NCBI GenBank assembly: GCA_001599975.1
Contig: BCIO01000002.1
Coordinates: 3,545,883-3,609,882 of the forward strand
Source of the DNA: Cystobasidiopsis lactophilus
Taxonomy: Eukaryota; Basidiomycota; Agaricostilbomycetes; Agaricostilbales; Chionosphaeraceae
Reading direction: 5' to 3'
DNA length: 64,000 nucleotides
Shown one piece after another: positions 12,045 to 24,585 of the stretch (positions are counted from its first letter, which is position 1; each line of letters starts with the position of its first letter). Position numbers and translations under genes: made by a program. The notes under the pieces are model-generated. The model was not told the origin of the DNA and made no database searches. It saw nothing but the letters and a program-made list of their open reading frames with translations.

Positions 12045-12755
12045 ATGTCTGCGGCCGTCTCTGCTCCCGTCGACAAGTTCTTGGTGCAAAAGCTCTCTGC
12101 CAAAGCCAAGCTGCCCACGCGAGGCTCGGCCCTGGCTGCTGGCTACGATCTCTACAGGTTTGGCGCTTGCCCACTTGAAGCGTGTCTGTGCTTGGTCTTG
12201 ACGCGTTGGGACCGAACAGCGCCGAAGCCAAGACGGTGCCAGCTCGAGGCAAAGCCATGATCTCGACGGATCTGGCCGTCGCTGTGCCCGAAGGCACTTA
12301 TGGCCGGGTCGCGCCTCGAAGCGGATTGGGTTCGTCCCCTCGCCTCACTGCTTCGCTTCGCCCACAGCGCACTGAGGCATTGCGCTCCATACAGCATCCA
12401 AGAACTCCATCCACACCGGCGCAGGGGTTGTCGACGCCGATTACAGGGGCACGCTCCACGTCTTGCTCTTCAACCTGTCAGACGTCGACTACGAAGGTGC
12501 GTCGCTGCCCTCACTCTAGCTTTCTGTCTCGTTGTTAAGCTGGTTGTCACCGCTCGGAGCACAGTCACGGAAGGAGATAGGATCGCTCAGCTCGTGTTGG
12601 AGAAGATCGCAACGCCCGAGGTCGAGGAGGCCACGGTGAGGCTTGTTTCCCTGCCTTAGTCTGAAGATCTTCGACTCAGCTGTGAGCGCTCTTCACAGTC
12701 ATTGACGGAAACGGTTCGCGGGGCTGGAGGCTTTGGCTCCACGGGCAAGCAATAG
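12045..12755 (+). CDS. DUT1: Deoxyuridine 5'-triphosphate nucleotidohydrolase (dUTPase)
   Basis: Trimeric enzyme that hydrolyses dUTP to dUMP and pyrophosphate, keeping uracil out of DNA and supplying dUMP for thymidylate synthesis. All five family motifs are present in order across five exons: AGYDLY, APRSGL(A), [20 protein letters not shown] and the C-terminal P-loop-like [10 protein letters not shown], ending STGKQ-stop. Length is about 155 residues, normal for a eukaryotic dUTPase without a long leader. The APRSGL exon joins to [11 protein letters not shown] through an intron whose acceptor is the CAG just before CATCC. Confidence 0.95.
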
Positions 12756-12980
12756 ACACACCACCATCATCCGCATTTTGAAACCACTTGAAGCTCTGGG
12801 AGTCGCTCTGGCCCGTTCAGGAATTGAGAGTCCTCGATGAGAAAGTAAAATGCAACAATGCAAAAGTTAGAAGATGCGCTATCTAGTACTAGTCAAAGTG
12901 AAGAAAGGGGAGATCATGATGCGAAGAGGGTATAAAGATGAAAGGGTTTGAGGCATATAATGAAGGGGGTGTAAGAGAGT

Positions 12981-15900
12981 CTACAGGTTGTATCCTGGGT
13001 CTAATGCCTGTGAAACGGCAAGGGCAGGCGATGCATGAGTGGAGGCAAACGCATTGGAGGATGGAGGCCGGCTCACCAACATCCACTGATTGCGAGCAAC
13101 CGGGCTTTCTGCTTGCACAAAGTAACAATTCTGTTCGAGTGCACAAGACATGAGCTTGAAAGAAAGCTAGAGTAGAGGGCGCGACGAACCGACGAAGTAT
13201 AAATGGCAAACACGTTTTGGCGCTGGATCATGGCTTCGATCTCGGGGCTCGTCTCCACCCGCACGCCGTCGACGTTGAGCACGCCGACCAAATGGGTCTC
13301 GCTGCTCGAGTCGTAGACGAACAGGTAAGGCCGAACGAGTGAGTAGAACCGCTTGGTCCAGTCGCCGGTGGCAGGGTCCCGTAAGATGGAGAGCACGCCT
13401 TTCTTGATGACCACACCGCTGCAGAATGTCAAGACTGATTCAGCACCTGGTAAAGTGCACAAACGGACGCCACCCACCTGCGAGGGACCAACTTGGCTTC
13501 GCCTTCCATCCGCCTCTGCTTCTCCTTCTTGGCCTTGCTGGCTTTGCTGGTCTTCTTGGGCTTCGAAGGTAGCTGCTGAAGGTTGATCTGTGCAGGCCAA
13601 CCAGTTGGCATCAGAAAAGATATAACTGAACAAAGGGAAATCAGCCGCACATCTGCTTTGGTGCCCATGTGAAGCTGCCACAGGTTGAGGGCCTTTTGCA
13701 GCTTCTCCTGGTCGTTCTGGCCAAATGATGCAGAGAGGAAGGCGGAAGAGGGCAAGGAAGCGACGATGGCTTGGGTGCTTTGGACGTTGCACCATTGTTG
13801 CTCCCGCTTCTTGGACGCTCGGAATGATTCGACCAATGGAATGCCGTGCGGACGCCATCCTTGCAAGATCTCTTCCCCTCGCACGTACTGGTCCGATGTG
13901 TCGCGCCGCCAGAGGTCGGCCGTGTCTTGCACAGCGTTGGACGGGGTCAGACGCACCGAAAAGAGTGCGGTGCAGGCTTGCAAAGTTCGGGTGGCAGAGA
14001 ACATGCTGAGAAACCGGCTAGGCGCTTTGGCATCTCGAGACTGCACGGTCGCGCCAATGTCGGTGCTGAAGAGAACCGGGTTGTGATTGGGACCTTTGAC
14101 GGCAAAGGACAGGCCGAGCAGAATCCTCATGCCGGCAGCCGTAGGGCGGTTGAGGAAGATGGAGTCGTGCGCCGAAGAGTCCCAAACGGCGGTGAAGGAC
14201 AAGCGAGACGTGCCATCGGCTTCGTACATGGCGCGAGTCTTGTCCAGCGCCTTGAGGATCAGCGGCTCTTGCGTGGGAGAGGCGTGCACGAGACCCCTGT
14301 TGTCGACCAAGCGAATGTCGTCCACCTTGACCTGGTCAATCTCGAACCAAGGCCAGGCTCGGCCAGAGGAGTGGACGAGCTCGATCACTAGGCGGCGTTG
14401 GATGCCTTGGTGGAGCTGGAGCGCGCCCGAATCAACTTTTGCGAGTGAAGTGACAGGCACTGGCGAGTATTCCCCGGACGCATCCAGCTCGCAGATCGAG
14501 ATGTAGGCCAGCACATCGTGCTTCTGCTCGGCGACCAGCTCCACTTCCGGCCGACGCCCTTGCTGCTTGACCTGCTCTTGCCGCGGTGAGATGGTCTTGT
14601 CCCACGCTTCGATATAGGAGAAGAACTCGGGCTTGCAGCGGCCGAACACCTCGACGTGCAATTGCGAGCTGGCCAGGTGCGCGCGAACCTCGTCCTGCAT
14701 CTCGAACGGCACCTCCTTGTAGAGCTGGAGCTTGGAGAGCTGCTGTCTTTCGAATGAGATGTCCATTGAAGGCGTAATCTCTTCGCCAATGGTGGCACCA
14801 TCGGGCAGAAAGGACGATTTGCGAACTTGGCAGTGGACGTGGCTGAAGTGCTGGTCGGACAGACCTTCAAACTCGTCGACGAGCACAATGTAGGTGACAT
14901 GGGTGCCATTGGGGAGCTTGCGCGAAGAGAGCCTGGTGCCTTGGCGGTCTGGCCCACTGCCCGGTGGTTTGACGGTGCTTTTGGGTTGGAGGCGGACGCG
15001 GCATCGGCCAATGGCTTCAAACGTGTAGCGACAGATGATCGGAGCGTAGCTGGTGGAAGACGCATTACAGGACAAAGGCGCCAAGTCGATGGCCGCGCTG
15101 CCGATGAACGAGTGCAGCGGAATGTCGACGTCGCGGAACGGCTCTTCCCAGTTCAGGTGCCGCGCGATGCCGGGCTTGTCCACGAACTTGTAGACCTTTT
15201 TCATGCCGTCGAGCTGCTGGATGAACTTGGCAAGAGACCAGATGCCAACCGACCCTTTCTTGTGGTCGAGGAGGCGCACGGCCAGCGTGGGCCCAGTAAT
15301 GCTGAGCAGCGCTGGGTCGGTAGCTTCGTCAAGATTCAAGAAAGAGTCGAGGTGGGCTAAAGCTGACGCGGTATTGGGAAGGGGAAGTTTGTCAATGATG
15401 GTGAACTGGTAGGAAACTTGCTTGTTGAGCTCTTGGCTGATCACATTGGCTTCCTTGAGGTGGGCGGCGTGCGTGAGGCAGAGCTCGGCAGTCCTGACTG
15501 TTGATAAGTTGCGCCACTTTGAAAGAGTTTCCAACGCCAGCCGGGTTTCTTCCTCCGTCAACTCCTCCGCCCAAGCTTGAGCCAAGCTGGTGGCGCTGCG
15601 AGCGCCGCGGAGCCGCTTTTCATATTGTTTCTTCTGGGTGTCCAGTTGTTTCTGCTCGTCGTGAATCTTAGATCAGAGAGCGCTGATCGTGAACTCATTC
15701 GACGAACCTGCATCTCTGCCTGAACACTTTGAAGCTTGGTTTCCATCAAAGTGCGCTCCATTTGTATGTCATGGACAGCGACAGCCTGGTCGGCCATGGT
15801 CTTGAGCTTCTCTTCGTACTCGGTCCGCTGCTCTTCAAGCTGCGTTTCCATCTCGTGCTGGACTTGCTGCAGCCTTTCGTTCAAGTCGGGCAAAGCGGCG

Positions 15901-18760
15901 CTCGACATGTTCAGAGCCGAGTTGATGCTTGTGTCGTCTGTCGGCCAGGTGTCATTGGAGAAAGGGCGGGTGGAAGGTGAGCCTGTTGAGCTGTCCTCGT
16001 CCTCCATGAGGCTGCTCATGCGCGACTCTGGCCGACCGACGCTTGTTGTGCGCCGCTGCCCGCGCACTTTTTGGATGTCGTAGTAAAGGCTGCGAGCAAG
16101 ACACGCAGCTAGTCAGTCCAGTTCCGACTAAGCCGGGCCCTCTGCTTACTTTGTCAAATCCGAGTCAGCGAGCTTGTCCAATTCAATGTCGGTGCCATTG
16201 AGCCTGGCGACCACAGCTTCCCTCCTCGCAAAGCTCCAATCAGCGCCTTCGACTGCCGATTCATTGGGCGAGCCAGGTCGATAGGCCGGCGAGTCAAAAG
16301 CGTGGTGGTTGGGCTGCGGCGAAGCGGTGGAGTCCGGAGTGGCCGTCCCGCTCGACTTGATCCGCTCCCGGAGCTTTTGCACTTCCATGGGATGGTTGAA
16401 GCGGAAGACGTGCCACTCGCCGATGATGACCCGGTAGCCCGAGTTGAGCTTGCGAGGGTTGGCCGGATCCAAGCGCTGGCCATTGACCATCGTGTTGCAG
16501 CCTTCCAAGGCGTGCAAGGAGACGGAGCCATCGGGCGAGCACTCGAAGAAGCAGTGATTCTCCTGGATGCCCTCGCCACTGAGTCGGATGTCGACTTGCG
16601 ATTTGGAGTCCAGGTTGCCGACCTGTGCGCATATGCCTACTATTAGCATCCCAGCGAGATCCGGTAAGACAACACCCACCATAGTCTTGCCCGGTTTGAT
16701 TTGGTAGATCAAGCACTCAGACATGAGCGGGTCCTAAGGCAAGCAAGCCCCACCACTGAGCGACATCTCGCAAAGATGGAAGCGGGCACCCACCTCATTG
16801 AGGTTGACCAGATGGGGCATCTTTTTGGGCGCATGCACGCCGATCAAACCACCTTTGTCGATGGAGATGCCCAACTCCTCGAGCGCCTGCTCTCGCTGGA
16901 TCTGGATCTGCTGGGTGGTGGCCAACTTCTCCTCCCAAGTCTTGTTGACCTCGGCCATGAGCTTCTCGCTCTGGCTGAGCTGCTCCTCCAGCTCGGCTTT
17001 GGACACGGTCTTGATCTCGCCGGTCTTAGTCTTGTACTGCACCAGCTGCTGCTCCGGCGGGATGTTGGGGTCATAAGTGGCTTCTGCCGCCGCTCCTCCG
17101 ATCCGAGCGCGGAGGGTGAGCAGCTCCTCCTTGAGCTCGCGGATGAGCTTGGCGTTGGGGTCCTCATTGACGACAGCCTTGGTCTTGATCTTCTTGGCCG
17201 CGTCGGCGTAGCGCAAAGTGGATAGGGTCTCTTCGTAGTCGGCCGGCGATAAAGCGGCGAGCATCGAGGTCTTGGAGTTGCCCCCTAAGCTGTCTTTGAG
17301 CAGCCAGGTCAAGACGGAGTCGCGGTAAGGCACAAAGTCGTCCTTTTTGCTTTTCGCCCCCGGTGGCGCAGAGGCGGCGTGGGCCAGGGCAGCGATGACT
17401 TTGCCCAGAGTCGTCAGGGAGCGGCTGTGGAGAGGTATTGAATGACCTAGCCAAATCATGGGCTCGTGTAAAGGTGACCACCCACTTGATGTTGGCACCC
17501 TCCTTCAAGCGAGCTCCGGTGGCGCCTGTGCTGTTGGCCCTCTCGGAGCCGGCCAAGTCGACCAAGCTGATCTTGGAGACCTTCTCGCCTTCCATGCCCG
17601 TCATTTCGTCCTTTCGCTTTTGGGTGAGCAGCAGGGTGAAGACGGAGTGGGAGCGAGATGAAGTTCTGTGCTCGCCAAACACGTTTTAGATCAACGTCTG
17701 GACGAAGGTGATAATGCAAAAGAATGGCGACCTCACTCGTTCATATTGGTAGCAGCAACGGTGCGGGCCTTGTTGCCCTCGTCCATGAGGTGCTCGATCT
17801 CGGCAAAGTTGCGGACGGCCAGCTTGGACAGGTCCTCGACGTACGGGCCCAGCGACGGGTGCTCGCGAACTTTTAGGTTGCCTTTGTTTTTTGGATTGAG
17901 CAGGTCTGTGGAAAATCGCCCTCTATTGAAACTCAATGGTTTAAGGTGGTGGCGCTCGACCCACCTCGAACTTTTTCATTGTAGATCTCCCTGTGTGCAG
18001 GAACAAACACGAAGGAATCCGGTCAGGGTAGACTTGATACTAGTGTGAGGCCACCACGCACATGAAAGAAACCTCGACGGTGTACTTGAGCGAGTCGGAC
18101 GTCTCCTTGTCAATGCGCTCGAATAGAGCCTCGCAAGTGAGCGGGATCACGCCTCGGTCAGCGCCGTAGCCCATCATGCTGTATCTGTACGCTCCTCCCC
18201 ACATATCAGATTCTGATAGTCTGTGGTGAGCGGAGGAGAACGCACGACTTGCCCGAGCCCGTTTGACCATCTGTGCACCGACCGACGCTGACATCTGAGT
18301 GCTTGGTCAAGCAGATGAAGGAGGAAGTCAAAACGCACAAGCAAACAAGCAAGCGTTGAAGCCCGTGAACGCATTGTTGAGCAGGTCGACGCCGAGGTAC
18401 TGATACACGTCCTGCTGGCTACAGTAGTCGGCGTCCGTCTTGTTGCCCGCCGACCAGAAGGAGCGATCAAAGGAGAACGTCTTCGTTTCCTTCTCGGTCA
18501 GCGCTTTGGAGGCCAGCTTGTCGGACGAGTCGGGCGCCTCGAGGATGGTCGTGTTGCCTGCTCGCACAGGTGTGAATTCATGCGAGCGCGGGGGCGGGCG
18601 TCGAGTCCCTCACCTTGCATGCGAATCAACGACTTGGCGCCTCGAGTGATCTCGCGTGTGTTGAGAGGTCGGCAGCGCACGACCACCTTGACTGTGCGAC
18701 CAACTGAGATGAGCGGCATCTGAGGGTCATTAGGCGCATGAACGCACTGGCGTCGGCCAT
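12981..18760 (-). CDS. Kinesin-3 motor protein (KIF1/UNC-104 type)
   Basis: Plus-end-directed microtubule motor for endosome and vesicle transport, about 1,550 residues. The best start is ATG at 18760, giving MADA then, over a ~44-nt intron, [15 protein letters not shown]; a start at 18719 is the alternative. The motor has [15 protein letters not shown] (P-loop), [22 protein letters not shown] (switch I) and [11 protein letters not shown] (switch II). After the neck and coiled coil come an FHA domain ([26 protein letters not shown]), more coiled coil, a KIF1-type central region, a conserved beta-rich segment ([20 protein letters not shown]) and a C-terminal PH domain ([20 protein letters not shown]). 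The last exon reads [18 protein letters not shown] and ends GYNL-stop at 12981. The 3' end converges with dUTPase. Confidence 0.93.
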
Positions 18761-19550
18761 GGCTGCTCCGTTTGGCTCCCGCTGGCGCCAGTCACTATCA
18801 GTGGGCACAGATTACAGACTGAAGCAGGCAGGGGACGCTGGCGGGCTTGGAGCAACCCACAAATTGGGCGAGAGGCGATCGGCGTGCTTCGAGCCAAGAA
18901 ACTGCTTCTTGCTCTGCTCCATCCATCTTCTGTCTCTGTTGCCTCCTCTACCTTGCTGTTGAATTTCAGTACCTAGTGAGTGCGCGTCTCCAATCCCTCC
19001 CAATCCTGCCAGCACACTTCCAAAGACGAAAAAACATCCGCAAATTATCTTGGACCGCTCGCTGTTAACCTTCTACCTAAGGGGCGAGTGGAATGCCAGC
19101 ATTAGATCCATAGTTACACAGAGGAGCTTCTGTACCTTCATCCCTGGTCTTGGGAGCAAACGCTGACTTGACTTGGGCGAAGTTTCATGCAGAAATTTTT
19201 ATGCACGCCCTTTCCGCGTTGCCAATCAAGTTCCAACACTCATCAGGGTTCATGTTGGTATCAAGCGTCACAAGAAAAGGAGACAGGAGCCGGCACAAGT
19301 GCAAAAGATGGGGGATATAAAGCATGCAAAAAAATTCTCTTCATGGTTATCGACCCAAAAGTACTAGTGTAAAGCCCACTAAACACGCCCAAAAGATGAA
19401 GCCCAGCTTGATGAGGGAGGAGCGAGGGAGACGAAAAAAGGCGAAGAAGGACCTATACAACCAAAAGCGAAGGTATCGGGGAAATGTACAATGGTGGTTT
19501 GAGCTTCGTGGAGTCGCCCAAGGGGGAACGAGAGGATGCTTAGTCGATGC
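18761..19550. other. Intergenic, kinesin promoter and downstream UTR
   Basis: About 790 bp between two minus-strand genes. Small frames of 60-78 codons are present but unconvincing. The part from about 19080 to 19550 is AT-richer and purine-rich on the plus strand. Confidence 0.5.
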
Positions 19551-21321
19551 TCATCCGTGAGCCTGTGGGAAATCATTGAACTTCGGATAGACGGCCGCGA
19601 TAAGAGGTAAAGGCCACCCACTGTTGGCGCTCTCCAACTTGTAGTGGAGCCCGCTTCCAAAGTCCTCCGCGAAGCCAGAGTCGTCCGGCTTGGGGGTGTA
19701 CAGCATGGGCTTGGAGTTCTTGAGCATCACTGTGCGTCGGGACAACACTCTAATCAGCCATCGTCGTGATCAGGGAAGGCGACACTACGCACTATGGAAT
19801 TTGAGCCCCTTGCCAAAGTGCCGATAGACGACGATGGCTTGAAGCAAGGTACATAGGAGTGCCAGGAGGGAGATGACCGCTGTTCGTTCGAACGCTTTCG
19901 AGTGAGCTCGCTAGACCTCGTGAGGTAAGGCAACAACGAACAGAAGGCTGTCAGACTCTTGTGCACTTGCGTGTACCGTCCGTCTGTGTTTTGGAAGATG
20001 CGAAAGAGCTGTAGGATCAAACGAGCACACCGATCTCAGCCGAGTGAGGAGATTAAAGGTAGAGCACGCTTTCCCACCTTGAAGGCAAAGTAGCCCATGC
20101 CGATGACGCAGGTGCCCATGAAGCAAGCCATGAGCCACTTGATCTCTCTCCGAGCGGCGATGAAGCCCGCTGCTAGGAAGAGCAAGGTGATGGGTGCGGC
20201 TGTGTGGAGTGATCATGAACAACCAATCCACCAAGTGGATCAGGTAAGAACTCAAACGCACCAGCTAGAGTCAGCCACCGCTCCACATCGTTTTGCTTCA
20301 GGACCAGTAGGACTGTGGATGAACGACAAAAAGGCGCATCAACACTAGTGAGAGCTGATAAGGGAGCATTTGTCACCCACCGAATTGCAACGAGAAGGCG
20401 AAAAGGAAGAAGAGGTCAAACTTGCAGATGCAGATGAACACCTGGTAGTTGAGATACATCTTCTTGATCTTGCGGTCCGCTCCCAGCGACTTGAAGACTG
20501 TGATGGCGTGATGTTCTACGTATGCCCAAAGTGTGCAAACGGTGGAAGGTCTCCGACTCACTTTCCCAGCCAAATTCCCTGAAAATGATCCAGGTGAGGA
20601 AGACGTAGAACACTTGGCAGGCGCCAATGACGCAGGGCACGACGGTGATGTAGGTGGTTACAGAGGCGTCGGGGTTGCCAATGGCCGCGAACTGCGTCTT
20701 GACTTCGTCGATTTGGACGATGGCGTAGCCGAGGAACATGAGGTTGAAGACGCAGAGGCCAATCACTTGGCTGTGCGTTGCAGGTCGTGTCATAAGTGAA
20801 GGCCACCTAATGGAGACTTCAGAACGCACATTGTATTTCGATTGATGATGGCGTCTACTGCGAGGATGAACTGCCATACGCTGTGGTATCCCGGATTACG
20901 ACTGGATCAGCATGGTGAGGCTGATCAGGGGAGTTGCGGCCACCCACTGTGCCACGGCGAATATTGCGAGCTGATTGCTTGGCGTTTGAGCACCCTCGCC
21001 TCGACTGCGGATGGCAGGGAACAACGCACATAGACCGGTAGGACCTCCTCGTTGGCACCCGAGAACAAGCCGTGCCAGAATTCGCCCTGTCAAGCCAGCT
21101 CCGAGTCCAGCGAAGAATTCCACCTCCGCGAGCCCGGCTTTGGCTCACCTTCTGCAAGACGAGGCCCTCCATCAAGCAGTCCACTATTAACTCGACCGCG
21201 CAGACGACCAGGAAGGCGCGGGTGGCCCAAGTCGGCGGCAGGAGCTGCAGCACCAGGCTTGGTTTAGACGCGCAGAAAGGTCTTGAAGGCGAGGATGGCC
21301 ACTTGCCTTGCGCCAGTCCAT
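19551..21321 (-). CDS. UPF0658-like Golgi multi-pass membrane protein
   Basis: Multi-pass membrane protein resembling the fungal UPF0658 Golgi apparatus membrane family, whose function is not known. The start ATG at 21321 gives MDWRK, then a GC-AG intron (21245-21306) leads to LLPPTWATRAFLVVCAVELI. Hydrophobic segments follow: VIGLCVFNLMFLGYAIVQI, TYITVVPCVIGACQVFYVFL with WIIFREFGWE, the conserved loop LGADRKIKKMYLNYQVFICI, then FDLFFLFAFSLQF, REIKWLMACFMGTCVIG and AVISLLALLCTLLQAIVVY. The tail is soluble and ends NDFPQAHG. At least nine exons are used. I am fairly sure it is a fungal 7-TM-like protein; the family name is from memory. Confidence 0.62.
21245..21306 (-). other. GC-AG intron near the start codon
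   Basis: 62-nt intron with donor GCAAGT and acceptor CTGCAG, joining the 15-nt coding exon MDWRK (21307-21321) to LLPPTWATRAF in frame. The nearby GT donor in GCAAGTGG gives the wrong phase with every acceptor I tried. Confidence 0.6.
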
Positions 21322-21758
21322 GGTGTGGGTGAGTGGGTTGGGGAGCAGTCGGCCCGCGACCTGCTCTCGTGTATGAAATTTCAAATGCAAAGTCAAAGAG
21401 CGTTGTTGGTGTGAGCGGAGCAAGAAGCTGCAAGTCCGCTTGGTCGGCTCGGCTCGCCGGTCAACAAGACTGGCCACGCGGTGATTGGCTACATTTCACG
21501 TTCACACTCCAATAGCTATCTACACTCGCACATTTGTACATCCTTTGTCCACTCCACCAAGCCAAAGAGAAGGGGCAAAGCGGAGCGGAGCCAAGCTGCT
21601 GGCTTGTTCTTGAAACAGCCCTTGAAACGAGACAGGACCGGTGACCTAAGATCATGAGCTGCGTCTCCTGTCGTCAAGATGCACATCTTCAGAGGCTTAT
21701 CGATAGGCATACGAAGGCAAGGAGAACCAACCGACGACTCGCGAGACCGAGTTCAGCT
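21322..21758. other. Intergenic
   Basis: About 440 bp between two minus-strand genes. Nothing recognisable beyond a probable promoter for the membrane-protein gene and a 3' UTR for the SDR gene. Confidence 0.5.
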
Positions 21759-23000
21759 TCAAGAGAACGCAAAGCCGGGAACGCCACCATCTCCAGCCGT
21801 CGAGCAAGCCGCCTCCTTCCACTCCTCGACCTGAGCCAAGAACGGTGCTTGCTGTGACTTGATGGCGTGATAGCAGTCTTCACCGAGGATCAAGAAGCTG
21901 GGCGTCTTCTTGCCAGCTGCAAGACCATCGCCGTGGACCAACTCGACCATTCTGAGAGCAGGCCTTTTTCAGACAAAAATGACGCAAGGTGATTCTGAAA
22001 AGGTTTAAACGCACCTTTGAGCGCATTTAATCGGATCGCCACCACCCATAGTGTTCATTTGTGCCAGCCCAGTGGCCAGCCCTTGCTCGATGGCTGCATA
22101 AGGCCCTTCAGTCGCGGCTTGGCCTTTATCCCACACAATGGATTGCTTGTCGTAGAATCTGTCGGGCGCCTCTACAACATGTCGCTGTCGACTATAAAGA
22201 GAAAGGAACCGACCTTGTTTTGACAAAGCCCGGCTGTAAGTTTCTCGTCAGCGAGTGTTCCCAGAATGAACAGAGATAAAGACTGAGCCCACATATATGG
22301 CTACTACCTCGATCCCGAATGGCGCCACTTCCAGCCTCAAGCCCTCTGAGAAAGCTCGGGCCGCAAACTTGCTGATGCCCTGTCGCCCGCGCCTCATGAG
22401 CTCTCCTTCAATTGGTTCTATACAGCGGATTAGGTTCACATAGCTGCGAGGCGAAGGACGAAGACATTGAGCACATTCAAAGTCAAGCTCCTATCGCAAC
22501 TCACGCAGTCCCACAAGGTACCGGGACAAAGGAAGACGTGGAGCAGATGTTGAGGATGAAGCCGCCTTTATTGCGTTCTCGCATGCCAGGCAGGAAAGCC
22601 TGAGCGACGTGGATCGGGCCCCAGAGGTTGACCTCGATCTGGCGTCGCAAATTTTCCTCTGACATCTCCTCGACATTTCCCGTGAGTGAATAGCCCTTCG
22701 TTGATTGTATGGTTAGCCGTGCGCACAAAGAAAATCAAGGAGGTCGCCAACCGCATTGTTGACCACCACATCGGGAGCATGACCGAACAGCTTAGACGCT
22801 TCTGCTGCCACCTCTCGGATCCGAGCCAAGGGCCAAGTCACATCCAGTTCCAGAGCCTTCACATTGGCAGCCAGCAGGTGTTGGAGATCTGCCACTTTGC
22901 GAGCCGTAGCGACGACCTCATCTCCTCTCGCGGCCGCTTCTTTCACGAGCGCCTCCCCTAGACCAGCTGAGCAACCGGTAATGAACCACACCTTGGGCAT
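21759..23000 (-). CDS. Classical short-chain dehydrogenase/reductase
   Basis: NAD(P)-dependent Rossmann-fold oxidoreductase of the classical SDR type; substrate unknown. The start ATG at 23000 gives MPKVWFITGCSAGLGEALVK (TGxxxGxG cofactor motif). Then come VVNNAG with EVNLWGPIHVAQAFLPGM, ICSTSSFVPVP (catalytic Ser), TAYGISKFAARAFSEGL (YxxxK) and GIEVVAI. The C-terminal part (KGQAATEGPYAAIEQGLATG, then PIKCAQRMVELVHGDG, ending GFAFS) resembles fungal 17-beta-HSD-like or YesF-like SDRs. The catalytic Tyr is read only if a 4-nt microexon at 22440-22443 is spliced in; both flanking introns are GT..AG. About seven exons in all. Confidence 0.85.
22440..22443 (-). other. 4-nt microexon encoding the SDR catalytic Tyr
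   Basis: The upstream exon ends GGG ACT GC. The microexon CTAT completes GCC and adds TAT, and the next exon begins GGC ATC AGC AAG, so the product reads GTAYGISKF with the SDR YxxxK motif. The flanking introns are 22444-22504 (61 nt, GTGAGT..GCAG) and 22380-22439 (60 nt, GTGAAC..ACAG). The 60-nt intron has no in-frame stop; retaining it would put 20 residues between Tyr and GISK. Confidence 0.72.
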
Positions 23001-23735
23001 TCTGATTAGATAGAGGACGCCGCTGTAGCTCTCCAGAAGGCCCGTTTCTCGATTTTCATTTAGCGCTTGTCCGACGGGAGAGCTCCCCCGCAGCGAGAAC
23101 GCACTCAAATTGAGAAGCGCATCTTGTCAGAGTCACCAAAGCAGTCCAAATTGCTGGCAGAAACATCGCAAAGGGCCTAGCTAAGGAAACGCGCCGCTGC
23201 AAATCAATCTCGGCACGACGAGAAGAGGCAAGGTCAGCTGCTGAGCATCGATTTGGCGCGTGCTGGAAGCACTTTATAGTAGTCATGATGTCGTGCGCTC
23301 CCTGGAGCAACCGACGTGGCAAAGAGAAGTAGCGAAGTCGAGCAACACACAGTTTGGGCTCAAGCGACGAAGATGGCCTGTGATGGACTGCCTCATTCGA
23401 GTTGCGACCTGGAGCTCTTTCTCACCTTCAATGCTTTTGTTACGGTCATTTCTCCAATTTCGTGTGACCGTGTGCTGTCGGATCCCTTTTGGGCCGGCGA
23501 GCTGACTTTTGCCACCTGCTCATCTTTCTGCTCACGATTCGCTGCTCCACGTCTTTTCCCCCAATTGGATTTCGTCTCTTGCATTGCCAGTGATCAAAGC
23601 ACTTTAAGAACCCATAACTGGCATCATCTCAAGGGTGAAGACCTTGTAACGGTTTCGGCGGTGACTCCTTTGCTCCGTTCCTTTCTCTGCTTCCATCACC
23701 ATCCGCTCCTGCGAAGTAGTGTCATCAGTGCAGAA
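23001..23735. other. Divergent promoter region
   Basis: Lies between the SDR gene (minus) and a membrane-protein gene (plus). The plus frame stays open from 23316 into that gene, but the part before 23736 is Cys/His/Phe-rich and unlike a protein start, so I take it as 5' leader. Confidence 0.45.
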
Positions 23736-24585
23736 ATGGGCTCCTCGATTCCTCCTTTCCCCATCGAGCTTGTCCCACTGAGCGACAACCCTTACTCGAC
23801 GCCTAGAAAAATGTGCAAGGATAAAGCGCTCGTCCGCGAGCACCTGCGCACTAAGCAAAATCCGAGATATCTGAAGGTCCCTCCTCGATACTCGAAGCGA
23901 CGACGACAGTCAGATCGCTCGCTCCCAAGAGATCGACATTATCAGCCCTACATCTTCCACATCTGTCAACGGCGAGCGAAAAAGGCGGCCGTTGGGTTCG
24001 GCATCTGGCAGTTTCTGGTCGTAATGTCGTTCTTGGCTCCTCAACTGCCAAGGCTTCGTCCGGCATTTTACGCCTTGTGGATCTACCTCTTCTTCCTGGC
24101 CGGGCCACCACTGCAACTGGTCGTTGTCGGCCGCCGTCTTTGGACAAGAAAGTCCTACCAGTCATCAATTGAGTTGCTCTGGCTCCACCTGGCTCTGCTG
24201 GTCGGGCTTTGCATCTGCTGGGGAGAGGCCACTTTCGTGTGTGAGTGCTATTGCCATTGCTTCAGCGCGAGCGTCGCTCATCCTTTTCACAGCTCATCGC
24301 ACATCAAAGTTCAGTCTCGTGCTTGCAGTCGGATCCGCCGTCGTGTACTGCGTTATCACCGCCTTCTTTCTCCGGGAATTTGGGTTCTGCTCCAGATGCC
24401 CAAGGATCTGGTGGAACTTGGCGCGGGATCGACACCACTACACTTCAGAGTTGAACAATGGACCATGGCTGCCCCTTCCACAGATTAAGGTCGAGCTCGG
24501 TATGTTCGATTGCCATCCGTCGTTTCACAGACCCCCATTCTGACTTCTAGGCTTCGCTCAGTTCTTTGAACTCCGGCTCTTATGA
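23736..24585 (+). CDS. Small multi-pass membrane protein, unknown function
   Basis: Unrecognised. The start at 23736 gives MGSSIPPFPIELVPLSDNPY, a soluble N-terminus, then a basic region and about four hydrophobic segments: FGIWQFLVVMSFLAP, FYALWIYLFFLAGPPLQLVVV, IELLWLHLALLVGLCICW and FSLVLAVGSAVVYCVITAFFL. Two introns are clear: one after EATFV (GTGAGT..CACAG) restores the frame into SHRTSKFSLVL, and one near 24501 joins ELG to FAQFFELRLL-stop. About 250 residues. The frame also stays open upstream to 23316, so an earlier start cannot be excluded. It shares a wide promoter with the SDR gene. Confidence 0.55.

Noticed and set aside
23316-23735. N-terminal extension of the membrane protein before 23736
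   Set aside because: Frame is open, but the composition (Cys, His and Phe clusters) is unlike a protein start and suits a promoter or leader.
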